DNA of 64,000 bases from Lewinellaceae bacterium (GTDB lineage Bacteria > Bacteroidota > Bacteroidia > Chitinophagales > Saprospiraceae). Below are positions 1 to 7,691 of the stretch, in pieces. The position numbers and the translations under genes were made by a program. The stretch spans positions 186,001 through 250,000 of the forward strand of contig JACJYC010000002.1 in NCBI GenBank assembly GCA_020636325.1, given 5' to 3'. The notes below the pieces were generated by a model. It had not been told where the DNA came from and made no database searches. It worked only from the letters and a program-made list of their open reading frames with translations. Within the stretch, counting starts at the first letter, position 1. Every line of letters starts with the position of its first letter.

Positions 1-1
1 G

Positions 2-49
2 GATATTGAGGATTTGCGCAGACGATATACTATAATGAGCGAAAAATGA
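2..49 (+). CDS. C-terminal end of an upstream gene (partial)
   Basis: An open frame enters from the left edge and ends at TGA 47-49, giving the tail DIEDLRRRYTIMSEK. Its stop overlaps the next start in an ATGA arrangement (ATG at 46), typical of translationally coupled genes. Too little is present to name a family; the reading is inferred from the overlap alone. Confidence 0.4.
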   Translation, partial: DIEDLRRRYTIMSEK

Positions 50-588
50 AACGGATATTGGAGATCACAGGGATATTGGTCGGCATCATCGCCGGAGGCA
101 TTACGATTTATCTCTTTGCCACTCGTTCAGGAGAAGGCGAATCACTGCCGCCTTCGCCGCCGCCCACGCCCGCTGTTGCGCTTTCGTTGGAATCAATAGC
201 AGGCACATACGACCTGGTATCCTGGACCGAAAATACGCAATCAGGCGAGGCGCTCGGTATAAATGCGAAAAGCGGTCAATTGACCGTCTCTCCGACAGGT
301 GAAATTGCCTGGGAATTAGCCCTCCAGGCCAAGGACGAGACCGGCAATCCGATTTCCGGCATTACCTGCAAAGGGGAATATGACCTGTCTGAAAGCAAGA
401 TCAAAGGCATTGCCGGCGGAACCAATGTGAAGTGGAGCCGCAGTATCGAATCTGTAAAGGATTACGTCTGGATGTCGTTTTGCGGATACCACCTCGGCCA
501 GACCTCCCTGCCGTTTGCACTGACCATGCAGGATAACATGCTTCAAATGGAGAATGTCCGGGGCGTGTTCAAATGGCAAAAAAAATAA
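46..588 (+). CDS. Membrane-anchored hypothetical protein
   Basis: The 180-residue product begins with one hydrophobic segment (about residues 5-24), followed by a Ser/Pro-rich linker (residues 29-43) and a soluble domain of about 135 residues. The soluble part ('IAGTYDLVSWTENTQSG', 'GQLTVSPTGEIAWEL', ending 'VRGVFKWQKK') alternates polar and hydrophobic residues as a small beta-barrel would, and 'GTYDLVSW' resembles lipocalin-like starts, but I cannot assign a family. Two cysteines (CKGEY and SFCGYH) could pair outside the cytoplasm. The start overlaps the upstream stop by 4 bases, so it is probably the last gene of an operon entering from the left. No function is claimed. Confidence 0.75.
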   Translation: MKRILEITGILVGIIAGGITIYLFATRSGEGESLPPSPPPTPAVALSLESIAGTYDLVSWTENTQSGEALGINAKSGQLTVSPTGEIAWELALQAKDETGNPISGITCKGEYDLSESKIKGIAGGTNVKWSRSIESVKDYVWMSFCGYHLGQTSLPFALTMQDNMLQMENVRGVFKWQKK

Positions 589-605
589 TTTGGCGAATCG
601 GAATA

Positions 606-624
606 TTCATCGTAATATTGCAAT
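606..624 (+). promoter_or_regulatory. Putative ArsR operator, copy 1
   Basis: TTCATCGTAATATTGCAAT lies 13 bases before the arsR start and recurs exactly at 989-1007 before arsM. Its core GTAATATTGC is an imperfect palindrome (8 of 10 positions). Position and repetition suggest the autoregulatory operator of the adjacent ArsR repressor; binding is inferred. Confidence 0.6.
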
Positions 625-637
625 TAAATAATAAAAT

Positions 638-973
638 ATGGGCGTCACCAAAACGGACCTTTTCTCTGACACGCAAAACGAGATCGCACTGGCGGCCAAG
701 GCGTTTGCGCATCCCGCCCGGGTGGCCATCGTCCAATACCTGCTGAAGGCCAATGCCTGCATCAACAGCGATCTGGTGCAGGAACTGGGCCTGGCCCAGG
801 CCACCATCAGCCAGCACCTGAGGGAGCTCAAGGACATCGGCATTATTCAGGGGACGGTCGAAGGGACCCGCCTGAACTACTGCATCAATCCGGTCCGCTG
901 GGCAGAGGTCAAAGACCAGTTCAATGCGCTTTTTGACCAGTATAAATCTTGCGACCCCGGCGGTTGTTGCTAA
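638..973 (+). CDS. arsR: ArsR/SmtB-family metalloregulator
   Basis: A 111-residue winged-helix repressor. The helix-turn-helix is visible at about residues 44-66 (INSDLVQELGLAQATISQHLRELKDIGII), after the family motif AKAFAHPARVAIVQYL. ArsR proteins leave the DNA when arsenite binds to cysteines. The classical ELCVCDL site is absent: there is one cysteine at NACINSD, and the protein ends in SCDPGGCC, so the sensor thiols are probably in the C-terminal tail as in the 'CC' type of ArsR. It is followed by arsM and an ArsC-like gene, and the 19-bp element before it is repeated before arsM, which suggests repression of both transcription units. Confidence 0.9.
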   Translation: MGVTKTDLFSDTQNEIALAAKAFAHPARVAIVQYLLKANACINSDLVQELGLAQATISQHLRELKDIGIIQGTVEGTRLNYCINPVRWAEVKDQFNALFDQYKSCDPGGCC

Positions 974-988
974 AAAAATTTTTCATTT

Positions 989-1007
989 TTCATCGTAATA
1001 TTGCAAT
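989..1007 (+). promoter_or_regulatory. Putative ArsR operator, copy 2
   Basis: This is an exact second copy of the 19-bp element at 606-624, placed 11 bases before the arsM start. It suggests that arsM has its own ArsR-controlled promoter or that the repressor binds both sites. Confidence 0.6.
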
Positions 1008-1018
1008 AATACAAAGCC

Positions 1019-1894
1019 ATGAATACGGAACAAGAACTGAAGAATGCAGTGAAGGAGCGTTACGCCCGGATAGCCGAACAGGGTAAAGCCGAGAATGCCG
1101 CTTCCTGCTGCGGGGCTACTACGCCGTCCAACAAGGTATACAACATCATGATGGACGACTACTCCGGGACGGAGGGTTATGTGGAGGATGCCGACCTGGG
1201 TCTGGGTTGCGGCCTGCCCACCCGGTTTGCCCAGATACGGCCCGGCGATACGGTAATTGACCTGGGCTCCGGGGCCGGGAACGACTGCTTTGTGGCCCGC
1301 CATGAAACGGGCGCCGCAGGAAAAGTGATCGGCATTGATTTCACGCCTGCCATGATCCGGAAAGCGCGGATGAATGCCGAAAAACTGGGCTACAACAACG
1401 TCGAATTCCGCGAAGGCGATATCGATGAAATGCCGGTCAGCGATAATGTGGCCGATGTCATTGTCAGCAACTGCGTGCTCAACCTGGTACCCGACAAGAA
1501 AAAGGTGATCGGTGAAATTTTCAGGGTGCTGAAACCGGGCGGCCATTTCAGCATTTCGGACATTGTCCTGGTTGGAGATCTTCCGGATGCCTTGCGCGCA
1601 GACGCCGAAATGTACGCCGGGTGCGTGGCGGGCGCCATTCAACAAGCGGATTACCTCCAATTCATCCGGGATGCCGGTTTCCGGCAGATCACCCTGCAAA
1701 AGGAAAAGCCGATTGTCATCCCGGAAGATATCCTGGGCAAATACCTCTCCCCGGAAGGGATTGAACACTTCAACAAGGGTGGAACCGGCATTTTCAGCAT
1801 CACGGTATATGCGGAAAAACCGGGCGGTAAGCGGGAAAAAGCTGAAGACGCCGCCCAGGTTGAGAAAGCATGCTGCGACCCAGGTTGTTGTTAA
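1019..1894 (+). CDS. arsM: Arsenite S-adenosylmethionine methyltransferase
   Basis: A 291-residue cytoplasmic enzyme expected to methylate As(III) with SAM. The SAM-binding motif VIDLGSGAGND (about residues 79-89) is clear. The three cysteines that bind As(III) in characterised ArsM proteins have counterparts: C64 in LGCGLP, C152 in SNCVLN and C202 in YAGCVAGA. Additional cysteine pairs are C30-C31 near the N-terminus and a tail KACCDPGCC that closely matches the tail of the neighbouring ArsR. It follows arsR by 45 bases and precedes the ArsC-like gene by 20 bases. No ArsB/Acr3 pump lies nearby, so methylation and reduction appear without a local exporter. Confidence 0.95.
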   Translation: MNTEQELKNAVKERYARIAEQGKAENAASCCGATTPSNKVYNIMMDDYSGTEGYVEDADLGLGCGLPTRFAQIRPGDTVIDLGSGAGNDCFVARHETGAAGKVIGIDFTPAMIRKARMNAEKLGYNNVEFREGDIDEMPVSDNVADVIVSNCVLNLVPDKKKVIGEIFRVLKPGGHFSISDIVLVGDLPDALRADAEMYAGCVAGAIQQADYLQFIRDAGFRQITLQKEKPIVIPEDILGKYLSPEGIEHFNKGGTGIFSITVYAEKPGGKREKAEDAAQVEKACCDPGCC

Positions 1895-1914
1895 ACGAAC
1901 CAAAGAAGTTTCCC

Positions 1915-2511
1915 ATGCTGCCGGAACTGCTTGTCACCATTGAGAAAATGCGGTCGCGTCCTGTCGCGGATGAACGAAAAAAGGCTCTTCAACCCCTGAT
2001 CGGCTACCTGAAAAACAAGGTCGATCAGGGGCAAGGAATAAAGCTGAATTTCATCTGCACCCACAACTCGCGCAGGAGCCAGTTTGCCCAGATATGGGCT
2101 CAAACGGCGGCGGATTTTTTCGGGATCCCGGCTACCTGCAGCTCCGGCGGGGTAGAAGTCACGGCCTTCAACGAAAGGGCGGTTGCGGCTATCCTCAGGA
2201 GCGGCTTCAAAGTGGTTGACCCGGGCGGGCCTAATCCGGTTTACAGCGTTTTCCATTCCGGCGACGGCGCCCCGATCCAGGCTTTTTCCAAACTTTTTGA
2301 CGATCCCGTCAACCGAAAAGGCCCGTTTGCGGCCGTCATGACCTGCTCGGATGCCGACGAGCATTGCCCTTACATTCCGGGGGCGGAAATAAGGATACCG
2401 CTTCATTACGAAGATCCGAAGGCCTTCGACGGCACACCGGAGGAAACGGCGGGTTACGATGAGCGGTCAATCCAGATCGGGGCGGAAATGTTCTATGTTT
2501 TTGACTTGTGA
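1915..2511 (+). CDS. ArsC-like low-molecular-weight phosphatase (arsenate reductase-like)
   Basis: A 198-residue protein with the CX5R phosphate loop of the low-molecular-weight tyrosine phosphatase/thioredoxin-type ArsC fold: C48-THNSR-R54-S. A possible general-acid aspartate lies in HYEDPKAFD. Position after arsR and arsM favours arsenate reduction, although Bacteroidota homologues are often annotated only as protein-tyrosine phosphatases. The ATG at 1915 is preferred because AAAGAAG lies just upstream; an in-frame ATG at 1870 would overlap arsM by 25 bases and add a Cys-free basic extension. A second cysteine pair (TCSDADEHC) could take part in disulfide relay. Confidence 0.85.
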   Translation: MLPELLVTIEKMRSRPVADERKKALQPLIGYLKNKVDQGQGIKLNFICTHNSRRSQFAQIWAQTAADFFGIPATCSSGGVEVTAFNERAVAAILRSGFKVVDPGGPNPVYSVFHSGDGAPIQAFSKLFDDPVNRKGPFAAVMTCSDADEHCPYIPGAEIRIPLHYEDPKAFDGTPEETAGYDERSIQIGAEMFYVFDL

Positions 2512-2554
2512 AGGTTGCACGGATCAAGAAATATTCCCGAACAGCCGTGAAAAG

Positions 2555-5023
2555 TCATTCATCCCGCAGGCTGTCCACCGGATTTCCCAGCGCCGCCTTC
2601 ACGCTTTGCGCGCCGACGGTCAGCCCGGCGATCAGGGCGGCAGCCGCTACGGCCGTCAGCGCAATGCGGGCAAACCCCCAGCCGCCGAGGTCGATGTGGT
2701 TGGCGAAATTACCGAGCCACTTGTCCATGGCGTACCAGGCCGCCGGGGTGGCGATCACCATCGCAATACTGACGATCAGCACAAATTCCTTGGATAACAG
2801 GCCTACAACATTGGCCACCGTCGCGCCGAGCACCTTGCGGATGCCGATTTCCTTGGTCTTGTTCACAGCCATGATGCCGGCGAGTCCGAACAGACCCAGG
2901 CAGGCGATGAAAATGGCGAAGATCGTGGAGATGCCGACGATGTTCATCCAGCGGGTATAACTTTCGTACTGGCCGGCCACATCCTCGTCCAGAAAGGTGT
3001 ATTCGAAAGGCTTTTCGGGCGCCACCTTTTTCCAGGCTTTTTCTACGGCCTGCATGCCCTCGGGCAGTTGCCCGGGCGCCAGTTTCACCAGGATATGGAC
3101 GATCTTTCCTTCTTCGGGATTGATGTGCAGGACTACGGGCATCATCTTCGAGTCGAGCGACATGAAATAATAGTCCTTCATCACGCCGATAATGGTCTGG
3201 TTGTGGTCCTTGCGCCAGGGCACCTTGGCGCCGATGGGCGATTCGAGGTTCATGTCTTTCACCAGGGCTTCGTTCACGAGGATGCCTTCGGTGACATCCG
3301 ACGGGTTGTCTGGTGAGAAATTCCGGCCATCGGCCAGTTCGATCCCCAGCGTTTTCAGGTAGTCGTAATCGATCCGGTACACAAACGTCATCTTGTTCTC
3401 TCCGTCCGGCGTTTCGTACCCGTTGATGTCCCAGCCACGGTTGAAGCTGCTGGTGGTGCCGCTGACGCTGAGGACCTCATTGTTCGCCGCAAGTTCGTTG
3501 CGGAGCTGATCCTTCAGGCGCTCGCCCTCGTCCGTCCAACCCGTATTGGTTTCCAGGACCAGGACCTGCTCCTTGTTGTACCCCAGATCCTGCTGGTTGA
3601 TGAATTGCATCTGCCGGTACATGATCAGGCTGGAGATGATGAGAAACCCCGACAGGGTGAACTGGGTAAGCACCGTACCCCGCATAAAGTTGGGCCGTAA
3701 TCGCCAGGTGGAATGCCCCTTGAGCGCCGTCACCGGTTTCGAGCGGGAAAATACGGCTGCCGGATATCCGCCGGCCACCAGACCGGTGAGCAGCGCGATC
3801 ACGGCCAGCGCGATGAGAATGCCGGGCTGCTGCAACAAGTTCAGCACCAGTTCGCGCTTGACAAAACCGTTGAAGACCGGCAGGAACAGGCGCGTCAGCA
3901 GGATCCCGATCAGGATGGATACCAGGACCAGGAACTGAGCTTCCGCCCAGAATTGGCGGGCAACCTGCGTGCGGCTTGAACCCAGCACCTTCCGGACGCC
4001 CACTTCCTGCACGCGGCCCGACGCGCTGGTGAGCGCCAGCGCAATGTAGTTCAGGCAAGCGATCACCAGAATGAGCAGGGCAATACCGCTCAGGATCAAA
4101 ATGTTCCGGGTATTGCCGGTATCGGGCCAGTCGACGGAAGCATCGAGGTGGATGCCGGTGAGGGGTGTGAGGGTAATGCTGAACGGGTCGTCGGCTGCGG
4201 TGAGTCCGGTCCGGCTGGTGATCCAGTCGACGGTACCCTGAAACCGGTCCCTGGAAAAATCCTTGAGCTTGCTTTCGAAAGCTGCCGGAGAAGTGCCGTC
4301 GGCCAGTTCCAGGAACAAGGTGGTATTGAACGAGCCCCACCGCTCCATATTCTGGTCGTAATTGGTCTTGTTCTCAATGGGCATGACGGCCGAGAACTGA
4401 AGGCTCGAATTGCTGGGCGGCGCTGCTGCGATACCCGAAACGGTAAACAATTTTTCTTCGTTGCCGAACACCACCGTCAGGGACTTGCCGATCGGGTTGG
4501 TCCGGCCGAAATATTTGCGGGCAATCTCCGGCGTCAGGACGATCTTGTTCTTTTCGTTCAATACGGTTTCCGGGTCGCCGTCGAGCACCGGGAAGGAGAA
4601 AACCTGGAAAAAGCCCGCATCGGTCAGCATGACCTTTTCCTTGAACACCTTGTTGTCCTGCATGAATACCAGGTCGGAATAGTCGCGCCGGCAATATTGC
4701 TGCACCTCCGGGAAGGCTTCCTTCAGCGCCGGCCCCAGCGGCAACGGCAGGTACGCGGATTTGAAGACGTCCCCGGTCGTTTTGTAATATCCGAGCAGGT
4801 CTTTTTCCTCCTGCCCCCCGGCTTTGCGCAACTCGCGTTCGTTCAGCCGGTAGATATTGGCGGCGTTCTCATGAAACCGGTCGTAGGAAAACTCATGCCG
4901 GATAAACAGATAGATCAGAATGATGAAGGCCAATCCGGCAGCCAACCCAAAAACGTTGATGAACGAATAGAGCTTGTGGCGCATGAAATTGCGCATCGCG
5001 ATCTTGATGTAGTTCTTCAGCAT
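2555..5023 (-). CDS. Full-size FtsX/MacB-like ABC transporter permease
   Basis: An 822-residue inner-membrane protein with two FtsX modules in tandem. Each has an N-terminal membrane helix (about 19-43 and 445-465), a periplasmic MacB-PCD-like domain, and a three-helix FtsX core (about 305-420 and 690-805). The cytoplasmic signature that follows the first core helix appears twice, as EVGVRKVLGS and EIGIRKVLGA. Family members work with an ATPase in mechanotransmission or export of peptides and toxic compounds, not in classical uptake. No ATPase is adjacent. It is the last of three similar minus-strand genes, 123 bases after its neighbour, and lacks the tandem dyads found before the other two, so it may be read from the upstream promoter. 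Confidence 0.93.
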   Translation of the reverse strand: MLKNYIKIAMRNFMRHKLYSFINVFGLAAGLAFIILIYLFIRHEFSYDRFHENAANIYRLNERELRKAGGQEEKDLLGYYKTTGDVFKSAYLPLPLGPALKEAFPEVQQYCRRDYSDLVFMQDNKVFKEKVMLTDAGFFQVFSFPVLDGDPETVLNEKNKIVLTPEIARKYFGRTNPIGKSLTVVFGNEEKLFTVSGIAAAPPSNSSLQFSAVMPIENKTNYDQNMERWGSFNTTLFLELADGTSPAAFESKLKDFSRDRFQGTVDWITSRTGLTAADDPFSITLTPLTGIHLDASVDWPDTGNTRNILILSGIALLILVIACLNYIALALTSASGRVQEVGVRKVLGSSRTQVARQFWAEAQFLVLVSILIGILLTRLFLPVFNGFVKRELVLNLLQQPGILIALAVIALLTGLVAGGYPAAVFSRSKPVTALKGHSTWRLRPNFMRGTVLTQFTLSGFLIISSLIMYRQMQFINQQDLGYNKEQVLVLETNTGWTDEGERLKDQLRNELAANNEVLSVSGTTSSFNRGWDINGYETPDGENKMTFVYRIDYDYLKTLGIELADGRNFSPDNPSDVTEGILVNEALVKDMNLESPIGAKVPWRKDHNQTIIGVMKDYYFMSLDSKMMPVVLHINPEEGKIVHILVKLAPGQLPEGMQAVEKAWKKVAPEKPFEYTFLDEDVAGQYESYTRWMNIVGISTIFAIFIACLGLFGLAGIMAVNKTKEIGIRKVLGATVANVVGLLSKEFVLIVSIAMVIATPAAWYAMDKWLGNFANHIDLGGWGFARIALTAVAAAALIAGLTVGAQSVKAALGNPVDSLRDE

Positions 5024-5056
5024 GGTCTTCCTGTTTATGTCCTTTGATCAGATTTT

Positions 5057-5138
5057 CCCTCTCACCTCTCTCACCCTCTCACCTCTCTCACCCTCTCACC
5101 CTCTCACCCTCTCTCTCCCTCTTTCTCACCCTCTCCCT
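5057..5138. repeat. CTCTCACC-type short tandem repeat
   Basis: About 80 bases of 7-8-base units (CCCTCTCA and CCTCTCT variants) fill the gap between two permease genes. On the minus strand, in the direction of transcription, the repeat is purine-rich (GGTGAGAG units) and begins a few bases after the stop of the 5147-7552 gene. It belongs with three other repeats placed directly behind stop codons. Confidence 0.85.
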
Positions 5139-5146
5139 ACAGACGG

Positions 5147-7552
5147 TTATTCGGTCCGTAAAGACTTAACCGGGTTCAAAAAAGCCGCTTTTATCGCATG
5201 ATAGCCCGTTGTAAACAGCGTGATCAGCACCACCATCACAAAGGCCAGTCCGTACAGCCAGTAATTCATATTGGTGTGGTAAGCGAAGGTATTCAGCCAT
5301 TTTGTCATGAAGTACCAGGCAGCCCCGAAAGCCGGCAATGCGGCCAACAGCACTAAAAATACAAAGCTTCGCGTCAGCAGGTATATGAGATCCCCTGTAC
5401 CGGCGCCCAGCACTTTCCGGATGCCGATCTCTTTGGTCCTTTGCTCAGCGGTGAAGGAGGCCAGCCCCAGCAAGCCCAGGCAGGCGATAAAGATCATCAA
5501 CACGCTGAAGAGGGTAAAGATCCGGGCCCGGATCTGATCGGCGTGGTACAGCTCCATGAACGACGCGTCGATGAAGTCATACTCAAAAGGCACGTTGGGA
5601 AATACCTCCCGCCAGACTTGTTCCGCGGCGGTTATGGCCTGTGTAACCTCCGACGGGTTATTCGCTGATATGCGGGCATGTACAACGCCGTTGTTGCTCC
5701 TCGGGTAGAACAGAATGGGCTCAATGGGATCGTACAAGGATCGCTGGTGAAAATCCTTCACCACACCCACTACCTTGACAAACGGGATGGTATCTTCGGT
5801 ACCGAACTGGAATTTCCGGCCGATCGGATCATCCCACCCCATTCGCCTGACCATGGCCTCGTTGACCATTACGGCGTCGAGGCTGTCCGTACCGTATTCC
5901 CGGCTGAAATTGCGGCCCGCCACCAGGGTCATGCCCATGGTCGGGAAAAAATCGTAGTCTACGCCGTAGTTGTCCACCCCGTACTGGTCCATTGTGCCGT
6001 CGGCCTTCTCAATGTTCATGACGGCTTTGCCGTAATCCTGCACGCCCGGCGAAGTGGTGGAGGTAGCCACTTGCGCGAATCTCGGATTCTGGAGGAGTTT
6101 TTCCCGGAGAGCCGGATATTTCTCCCGGCCTTCGCGCCCCTGCAGCTGGAAGGTCAGAACATGATCCTTGTTGAAACCGAGGTCTTTGGTGCGCAGGTAA
6201 TGCATCTGATCGTAAATGATGCCGGTGCCGATGATCATGAACAACGTGATGCCGAACTGCACAGCTACCAGGGCTTTGCGCAGGTTGGGGTTGCCCGATC
6301 CTTTGGAGAGGGTCCCTTTCAACACCTTGATCGGTTGGAAGGCCGACAGGAAAAAAGCCGGATAGCTGCCCCCGGCAATGCCCGTCAGCAGTACGATGGC
6401 CAGGGCGCCCGTCAGGATCTGCGGCGACCAGAGCAGCGACCGGTCGAGGTGCAGGTCAAATGCGTTGTTGAACAGCGGAACAGCCAGGAAGACCAGGCTG
6501 AAGCTCAATACCAGGGCAACCAGCGTAAACAAAACCGACTCGAAAAGGAACTGGCCGATCAACTGCCGGCGTTCGGAGCCCAGCACTTTGCGGATGCCGA
6601 CCTCCAGCGCGCGTTTGGTGGCGCGGGCTGTTGCCAGGTTCATGTAGTTGATGCAGGCGATCAGGAGCAGGAATAACCCGACCGCGCCGAAAATGTACAG
6701 AAAGCCCACCTGGCCGGTCGGTTCCGGTTCATTTTCAAAATTGGAATGGAGGTGAATGTCCTTCAACGCGATCAGTTCGTACCTGACCTTAATGTTGAGC
6801 TCGTCGAAAATGACGGCGACGTATTTCTCGACCACCTCCGGCAACTTGGCAGCGAAGGCCCGGGCATCCGTGCCTTCCTTCAACAGCACAAAATTGTAAT
6901 TGCCGAAACCGCCCCAGGACCCCGGATCGGGGTTGGTCAGGAAAGGGAAGGTATTGGCCGAGATCATGGCGTTGGCGATCAGGTGGGCGCTGGAAGGCAT
7001 GTCCTTGTATACCCCGGTTACCTTGTAATCCCGGCCGCTGACCGTTTTCAGGACTTCGCCCATGGGGTTGTTGTTGCCGAAGATCTTTTGCGCAAGCGAT
7101 TTGCTCAAAACGACGGAATTCGGCGCCTTCAGCGCATCGGATGGACTGCCCTGCAAAAAATCAAAGTCGAACACGGAAAAAACGGTAGAATCCACCAGGA
7201 AGGTCCGGTCTTCGAAATAATACCGGTCGCTGTACTGAAAGCGGGTTTTGCCGTTGGGCACAAACCGCACGAATTCCTCCACTTCCGGATAATCCTCCTT
7301 CAACTGAGGGGCCAGCGGGGCCTGGGTCTGGGCCCACCGGAAATGATCGTCGGGCTCGGTGATGTCCGCGGAAACGCGGTAGATCCGGTCGGCTTTGCTG
7401 TTATAGGCATCAAACCGGGTCTCATCGGCAATGTACATCAGAATAAAAAGCGTGGCGGCAATACCGATTGTGAGGCCCAGAATATTCAGGACCGTATAAC
7501 CCGGTTGGCGCCGTAGGTTGCGAATCGCAACGGCAAGGTGATTTGTGAACAT
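5147..7552 (-). CDS. Full-size FtsX/MacB-like ABC transporter permease
   Basis: An 801-residue double-module permease like its neighbours: N-terminal helix (about 20-42), periplasmic domain, FtsX core with EVGIRKVLGS, second helix, second periplasmic domain and a final core with EIGIRKVLGA. It has the family opening (AIRNLRRQPGYTVLNILGLTIGIA). The gene starts 139 bases after the stop of the third permease. That gap holds a -24/-12-like promoter (7582-7596) and two tandem 16-bp dyads (7650-7685), so it is probably a separate sigma-54-dependent unit. The ATPase partner is not adjacent; the ATPase at 31046-31711 is a candidate supplied in trans, which is inference. Confidence 0.93.
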   Translation of the reverse strand: MFTNHLAVAIRNLRRQPGYTVLNILGLTIGIAATLFILMYIADETRFDAYNSKADRIYRVSADITEPDDHFRWAQTQAPLAPQLKEDYPEVEEFVRFVPNGKTRFQYSDRYYFEDRTFLVDSTVFSVFDFDFLQGSPSDALKAPNSVVLSKSLAQKIFGNNNPMGEVLKTVSGRDYKVTGVYKDMPSSAHLIANAMISANTFPFLTNPDPGSWGGFGNYNFVLLKEGTDARAFAAKLPEVVEKYVAVIFDELNIKVRYELIALKDIHLHSNFENEPEPTGQVGFLYIFGAVGLFLLLIACINYMNLATARATKRALEVGIRKVLGSERRQLIGQFLFESVLFTLVALVLSFSLVFLAVPLFNNAFDLHLDRSLLWSPQILTGALAIVLLTGIAGGSYPAFFLSAFQPIKVLKGTLSKGSGNPNLRKALVAVQFGITLFMIIGTGIIYDQMHYLRTKDLGFNKDHVLTFQLQGREGREKYPALREKLLQNPRFAQVATSTTSPGVQDYGKAVMNIEKADGTMDQYGVDNYGVDYDFFPTMGMTLVAGRNFSREYGTDSLDAVMVNEAMVRRMGWDDPIGRKFQFGTEDTIPFVKVVGVVKDFHQRSLYDPIEPILFYPRSNNGVVHARISANNPSEVTQAITAAEQVWREVFPNVPFEYDFIDASFMELYHADQIRARIFTLFSVLMIFIACLGLLGLASFTAEQRTKEIGIRKVLGAGTGDLIYLLTRSFVFLVLLAALPAFGAAWYFMTKWLNTFAYHTNMNYWLYGLAFVMVVLITLFTTGYHAIKAAFLNPVKSLRTE

Positions 7553-7581
7553 AATGGGTGATTTACGTAGGATTTCGTACT

Positions 7582-7596
7582 ACAAGAATTGTGCCT
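7582..7596 (-). promoter_or_regulatory. Candidate sigma-54 (-24/-12) promoter
   Basis: Read on the minus strand the sequence is AGGCAC-AATTC-TTGT, against the consensus TGGCAC-N5-TTGC. The -24 GG is kept, spacing is correct, and the -12 has GT instead of GC. It lies 30 bases before the permease start at 7552 and 53 bases downstream of a tandem dyad pair. Confidence 0.5.
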
Positions 7597-7649
7597 GGGT
7601 ATAAGGATTTATTTATCAGGTTTTTATAAAGACATGCAGGCCGAAACAG

Positions 7650-7685
7650 TGTTCGGTTCCGAACAATCTTGTTCGCAAGCGGACA
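7650..7685 (-). promoter_or_regulatory. Tandem 16-bp dyads, candidate activator sites
   Basis: TGTTCGGTTCCGAACA (7650-7665) is a perfect 7+2+7 dyad. TGTTCGCAAGCGGACA (7670-7685) has one arm mismatch. Starts are 20 bases apart, about two helical turns, so both lie on one DNA face. The same motif pair occurs at 10325-10361 and, more weakly, at 28211-28245. Binding by the sigma-54 activator at 34411-35772 is inferred. Confidence 0.6.
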
Positions 7686-7691
7686 GCTTTG

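Noticed and set aside
983..1903. Minus-strand open frame of 306 codons opposite arsM
   Set aside because: It mirrors arsM, has no family-like motif, and arsM is unmistakable on the plus strand.
2508..2960. Plus-strand frames after the ArsC-like gene
   Set aside because: They run antisense through the C-terminal FtsX module, which carries clear membrane helices and EIGIRKVLGA on the minus strand.
5057..5138. Possible coding low-complexity segment
   Set aside because: It lies between a stop and a start on the minus strand and has no continuous reading with a start.
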